From Christensenella sp. UBA3944 (GTDB lineage Bacteria > Bacillota > Clostridia > Christensenellales > DTU072), in the NCBI GenBank assembly GCA_002385605.1, contig DGDU01000034.1, positions 17,918 through 45,513 of the forward strand: DNA of 27,596 nucleotides, given 5' to 3'. The notes under the pieces are model-generated. The model saw only the letters and a program-made list of their open reading frames with translations, was not told the origin of the DNA and searched no databases. The position numbers and the translations under genes were made by a program. Below, piece by piece: positions 24,526-27,596 of this stretch; position 1 is the first letter of the stretch, and each line of letters starts with the position of its first letter.

Positions 24526-24553
24526 TTAACCCGCTTTAAGGCAAGCGGGTTAA
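24526..24553 (-). terminator. Terminator after the 295-residue tetraspan gene
   Basis: An 11-bp perfect stem TTAACCCGCTT/AAGCGGGTTAA closes a 6-base loop and is followed on the minus strand by TTTTAT. It divides the cluster into two transcription units. Confidence 0.85.
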
Positions 24554-24577
24554 CCGAACGCTTAGTTTTACGATAAT

Positions 24578-25465
24578 TTATTGCATGATTATCGAGTTGG
24601 GAGGAAGCCTTCTCTTGTAAATCTCCAGGTTCTTGCGGTTGATTTCGTCGGCCTTCTCCTGCGCTTCCCTCATAATCTGCGCCTTGGATTTGTAGGCAAA
24701 GAAGCTGAATATGAGAGCGAGGACTTCGATGCCGATAAGGGCGTAAAAGCCTATGCCGAGGTTGAACGAGGCCGATCCGGTTATGTAGTTCATGATTTCG
24801 GCAAGCTGGACGCCGCTCCATACGAAGCCGGATACAAGCCCGAGAAGGGTGAACAGCAGCTGCAGGAAGATTATGTAGGTGAACTTCCTTCTCTTCATGC
24901 GCGCGGAGGCTCCCGCAATACCCTTGATGAAAACATAAATTGCGATAACAAGGGTGAGTATGATGGACACGGGCAGCGCGTAGTACGCTATCATAAAGGA
25001 AGTGCCTACGGCGTCGATATTCTCGAGGCAGTCGGTGTAGAAGATAAGTTCGGACGGATCGACATCGGTTGCGCCCATACCTAGTTTGCGCAGGGTGCTG
25101 TATACGATATCGCTTACGCCGATAAGGGTGTCGCCTTCGGCGCCCTCTTCTGCACCTACTTTGGTGAACAACGCCGTGTAATCGGGTACAATCTCGAGGA
25201 AGCTAAGCGCCAAAACGGCGATGAGCGCCACCATAAGTATGCATAGCACGATAAGGATGCCGAGGCGCTTGGGTTCGCCGGGCCTCGGCGGCACGGGAAT
25301 GAAAGGGTCTTCGTACTTAGGCCTTAAATTCCACGCGGCAAGGTAAGAAAGATTGTAAGGCGAGGCCTTATCTCTCTTGCTCTGGTAGTAGATATTTTCG
25401 TCGCCGCTGAACATAATGTCGGAATAGCCCGAATAGCTATTCGATTTATTGTTGCTTTGCTTCAT
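24578..25465 (-). CDS. Four-pass membrane protein without PIV motif (295 residues)
   Basis: The family is not recognised, but it shares the cluster's architecture. It has a short S/N/Y-rich N-terminus, then P-V-P-P-R-P-G-E-P-K-R before segment 1 (about 69-91), which is followed by D-Y-T-A-L-F. Segments 2-4 lie at about 157-180 (opened by Y-Y-A-L-P), 194-216 and 235-257. The C-terminal tail (258-295) is a charged amphipathic helix, possibly a coiled coil, not seen in the paralogues. An AGAGGT element precedes the ATG. It lies between the two duplicated tetraspan/small-protein pairs, separated from its upstream neighbour by 129 bases with GC-rich palindromes. Confidence 0.78.
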   Translation of the reverse strand: MKQSNNKSNSYSGYSDIMFSGDENIYYQSKRDKASPYNLSYLAAWNLRPKYEDPFIPVPPRPGEPKRLGILIVLCILMVALIAVLALSFLEIVPDYTALFTKVGAEEGAEGDTLIGVSDIVYSTLRKLGMGATDVDPSELIFYTDCLENIDAVGTSFMIAYYALPVSIILTLVIAIYVFIKGIAGASARMKRRKFTYIIFLQLLFTLLGLVSGFVWSGVQLAEIMNYITGSASFNLGIGFYALIGIEVLALIFSFFAYKSKAQIMREAQEKADEINRKNLEIYKRRLPPNSIIMQ

Positions 25466-25499
25466 TTTGGCTTACCTCTGCTTACGGTTTTTGTTGTAG

Positions 25500-25565
25500 C
25501 GGCGCGCGCAAATGCGCCGTTTGGGTGCGCGAACGGGCACAATAGGATGCCCGCGCGCGGGCTTT
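25500..25565. repeat. GC-rich palindrome cluster
   Basis: The gap between the 81-residue gene and the 295-residue gene has a perfect GCCCGCGCGCGGGC palindrome, a CGGGCA...TGCCCG inverted repeat overlapping it, and GGCGC...GCGCC. There is no clear T-run on either strand, so it is not a standard intrinsic terminator. Confidence 0.4.
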
Positions 25566-25594
25566 TATGCACTTATAACACGGATAAAGCCGTA

Positions 25595-25840
25595 TTAATA
25601 CTCTTCGTCTTCGTCAAATTGGGCAAGAGGCTGCAGCTGCGTGCTGTAAGGCACGATGGACAACGGCTGTACGATGGGCGTAAGCTGGATGAAATCCGCG
25701 GGCTTAGCTACGGGTACGGGGGCGCAGTTGTTCATAACCCTGAAAGACACGCTGGGCCTTTTGGGGGCGACTACTACTTCCGGTTGCAGCGCGGCTGCTT
25801 GAGCGGCTGCGGCTTCGGCGGCCTTCTTTTTCTTGGACAT
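25595..25840 (-). CDS. Small PIV-motif protein, 81 residues
   Basis: This is the sister of the 76-residue protein. MSKKKK and an alanine-rich stretch (7-17) are followed by a nearly identical C-terminal 54 residues: the motif at 40-75 including F-I-Q-L-T-P-I-V-Q-P-L-S-I-V-P-Y, ending D-E-D-E-E-Y. There is no membrane segment. AGGAGG lies before the ATG. It lies 37 bases after the 379-residue tetraspan gene, exactly as its sister follows the 362-residue one. The function is unknown; co-duplication suggests partnership with that tetraspan. Confidence 0.8.
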   Translation of the reverse strand: MSKKKKAAEAAAAQAAALQPEVVVAPKRPSVSFRVMNNCAPVPVAKPADFIQLTPIVQPLSIVPYSTQLQPLAQFDEDEEY

Positions 25841-25877
25841 AAAACCTCCTGAAGATGTGTGTGTTGTTTGGTTTTGT

Positions 25878-27017
25878 TTATCTGTCGAATATCTTGTAAG
25901 ATACTCTCTTTTTGCTGAACGGAGAAACTATAAGTACTATAAGGGGCAGCACAACCATAGCGAACGACAGGTACCCCGCCGAGAAGTTAACGGGAGGCAT
26001 GGCAAGCGCTTCCTCTACCGAGTACGGCGGGCCGTTTATGCCCCTCATAAGGAAGTCCTGGATGTTGCTAAAGTCCAGCATGCCGAGCGGGTTGCCGTTT
26101 AGCACATTGCTGAGCGTAAAGCCGGCGAATATCGTTGCTATGCCCGCTATAAGCATTATTATGGCGGCCGCTCCGAACCCTCTGTATATCCTCCTGCCGC
26201 GGGTTGCCCCGAAGGATGTGAACAGCGCTATTAACGCTGTTATCGCCGCGAGAAGTATCGCCGCGGGGAAGAACTTAAACACATTGTAAGCTATCTTTGT
26301 GGTTATGTCGAAGTCCGACCGGCGGTCTTCCATGAGGGCAAGGTACTCTTTGTAATAATCCCTAGCGGGGCCTTCCGCCTCGGGGGCGGCTACTTCTTCT
26401 CCTTCCTCTCCAACGGCTTCGCCCTGGGCTTCGGCGGGCTCCTCGGCGCCTCCCAACCCCAGCATTTCCATTATGACATCGAAAAAGCTTAAGACGGGGC
26501 CGCCAACGCCTATGTACTCGCTTTTGTCCTCATATATGAGGGGATAGCCGTCTTCGTCAACCTCCAACTCGTATTCCCAACGGACGGTCTGAGGGGTGTT
26601 GTCGGGCACGGTAAACAGCGACACAAAGCCGTTAATGGGCGAAATGTTTATAAAGCTTGCGGCAAACACCAGCACATACAGGAAGAAGCAAATAAACATT
26701 ATCACGCTTACGCCCTTGCGCATAACAAAGAAGTAGCTCTTGTTGCGCTTTCTTGCCCTCTTGAGCCGTTTGAGCTCCTTGGGGGTAAGCGGCACGGCGT
26801 CCGCCGGAAGGCCATGCGGCCTTGTCGGCTGCCTCTGCGGCTGCCTGTTTACGGGCCCGTATTGGGGCGGCCTGGTTTGCGCCGGGCGTGGGGCGGCCAT
26901 AGGATATGCCCCATACTGCGCGGTGGGCGTAGCGCCCCGGGGGTTGGCGCCGTTAAAGCCCGCGTAGTACGGTGAGGTCATCGTAGATTTGTTCATTTTC
27001 TCAGGCATAACCGGCAT
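25878..27017 (-). CDS. Four-pass membrane protein without PIV motif (379 residues)
   Basis: This is a paralogue of the 362-residue protein. The N-terminal 95 residues are rich in P, Q, R and Y (for example R-P-P-Q-Y-G-P-V-N-R-Q-P-Q-R) with no signal peptide. The basic block K-R-L-K-R-A-R-K-R-N-K precedes Y-F-F-V-M-R-K-G and segment 1 (about 103-123), then P-D-N-T-P. Loop 1 is about 120 residues and very acidic (E/A-rich 190-218). Segments 2-4 are at about 247-269, 281-303 and 346-366, with D-F-S-N-I-Q-D-F-L before the last and a V-S-Y-K-I-F-D-R end. AAAGGAG lies 3 bases before the first ATG; a second ATG (codon 4) has poorer spacing. The function is unknown. Confidence 0.8.
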   Translation of the reverse strand: MPVMPEKMNKSTMTSPYYAGFNGANPRGATPTAQYGAYPMAAPRPAQTRPPQYGPVNRQPQRQPTRPHGLPADAVPLTPKELKRLKRARKRNKSYFFVMRKGVSVIMFICFFLYVLVFAASFINISPINGFVSLFTVPDNTPQTVRWEYELEVDEDGYPLIYEDKSEYIGVGGPVLSFFDVIMEMLGLGGAEEPAEAQGEAVGEEGEEVAAPEAEGPARDYYKEYLALMEDRRSDFDITTKIAYNVFKFFPAAILLAAITALIALFTSFGATRGRRIYRGFGAAAIIMLIAGIATIFAGFTLSNVLNGNPLGMLDFSNIQDFLMRGINGPPYSVEEALAMPPVNFSAGYLSFAMVVLPLIVLIVSPFSKKRVSYKIFDR

Positions 27018-27065
27018 TTACTCCTTTGTCAGACAAGCCCCTTTTATATTTATCCTATGATATTA

Positions 27066-27596
27066 TTATTCGGCGGGCTCTTCTGTGGCCTTCCTGTTCA
27101 CGAATAGCGCGAATATGAAGGCAAGAAGGTCAAGCCCGAGTATGGCTAAGAAAGCGTAACCGATAGCGCCCTCTTGGCCGAAGGCAAAGAAATCGCCGAT
27201 CGCGGGAGCGCCCGAAACGATATACAGAGATACCGCCGAAAGCAGGGCCAGCAGGAAGGCAACTATTGTAAGCCAAGCAAAGCTGTTTACCTTGGCGCTC
27301 TTCGCGAACCCTATGGCGGATACTATCACTACGATAAGGGTGACGGCAAGGGACAAATAGAGCGCCGCGGGAAAGACGCAGGAGAATATGCCGTCTATCG
27401 ACAACCCGGCGTTAGAGAAGCAGTCTATCAGCGACACTACCGAAACAAAGCTGCCCGAAAGCGCGGTATAGGCGGCTATCAACTCGATTTCGAATATGCC
27501 GACAACGGCAACGGCGAGGGCGATCACGGCGAACACAAAGACCATGGCTAGCGGGAACATCCTGCGGGAGGGCTTCTTTTTGCAAACTTCTTTGAG
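27066..27596 (-). CDS. Four-pass membrane protein, N-terminus beyond the window (partial)
   Basis: The reading frame is open at the window edge: L-K-E-V-C-K-K-K-P-S-R-R precedes the first visible Met, so the Met at 27560 is probably internal. Four hydrophobic segments are visible, with A-A-Y-T-A-L after segment 1, V-F-P-A-A-L at the start of segment 2 and A-I-G-D-F-F before segment 4, the same spaced features as the other tetraspans of the cluster. The cytosolic N-terminus, which might carry the PIV motif, is not visible. It ends 48 bases before the 379-residue gene with a short acidic tail (E-E-P-A-E). Confidence 0.75.
   Translation of the reverse strand, partial: LKEVCKKKPSRRMFPLAMVFVFAVIALAVAVVGIFEIELIAAYTALSGSFVSVVSLIDCFSNAGLSIDGIFSCVFPAALYLSLAVTLIVVIVSAIGFAKSAKVNSFAWLTIVAFLLALLSAVSLYIVSGAPAIGDFFAFGQEGAIGYAFLAILGLDLLAFIFALFVNRKATEEPAE

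Noticed and set aside
20717..27596. Tetraspan cluster as a phage, conjugation or secretion system
   Set aside because: No ATPase, portal, pilin, integrase or relaxase is present, and the proteins do not resemble known components.
1..27596. tRNA genes, CRISPR arrays and insertion sequences
   Set aside because: None found by eye: no spaced repeat arrays, no transposase and no cloverleaf, including near secE where tRNA-Trp sometimes lies.

Overview
The window looks like the chromosome of a Gram-positive, Clostridia-like member of the Bacillota, probably an uncultivated gut lineage. The signs are strong AGGAGG-type ribosome binding sites, an RqcP-type S4 protein, a fused IspD-IspF enzyme, a four-cysteine ribosomal protein L33, a Firmicutes-type L10 leader, a DUF1540 protein, TasA-like secreted proteins and a cyclic di-GMP-I riboswitch. 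This placement is inference from gene content; no 16S gene is present. No insertion sequence, CRISPR array, phage gene or tRNA was seen.

Layout, nearly all on the minus strand and therefore transcribed from high to low coordinates. (a) 27596-20717: nine genes, the upstream one cut by the window edge, encoding six divergent four-pass membrane proteins and three small soluble proteins. Five of the nine carry a near-identical proline-rich segment (QLTPIVQP...VPYSTQ.QPL..FD) that I do not recognise from any named family. (b) 20647-16980: acpP, then a translation and transcription operon rpmG-secE-nusG-rplK-rplA-[L10 leader]-rplJ-rplL. (c) 16760-14546: a small island with plus-strand genes (DUF1540; rqcP-ispDF) and minus-strand rplI. 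(d) 14380-10449: a GH4 glycosidase and a MacB-like fused ABC transporter. (e) 10333-5452: a three-gene operon of TasA/SipW-type secreted proteins, the last a 1082-residue GLUG-like surface protein, preceded by a clear sigma-A promoter and a c-di-GMP-I riboswitch. (f) 5374-1: rpoB with its own promoter, then rpoC, which is cut by the window edge inside the catalytic NADFDGD motif.

Three things stand out. The usual rplKAJL-rpoBC cluster is split by about 11.8 kb of unrelated genes. The secreted-fibre operon is wired to c-di-GMP, which fits surface attachment or a matrix. The tetraspan/PIV-motif cluster looks like an undescribed, modular and recently duplicated membrane system: the motif occurs both as stand-alone small proteins and fused to membrane domains, and a membrane-gene plus small-gene pair has been duplicated in tandem.
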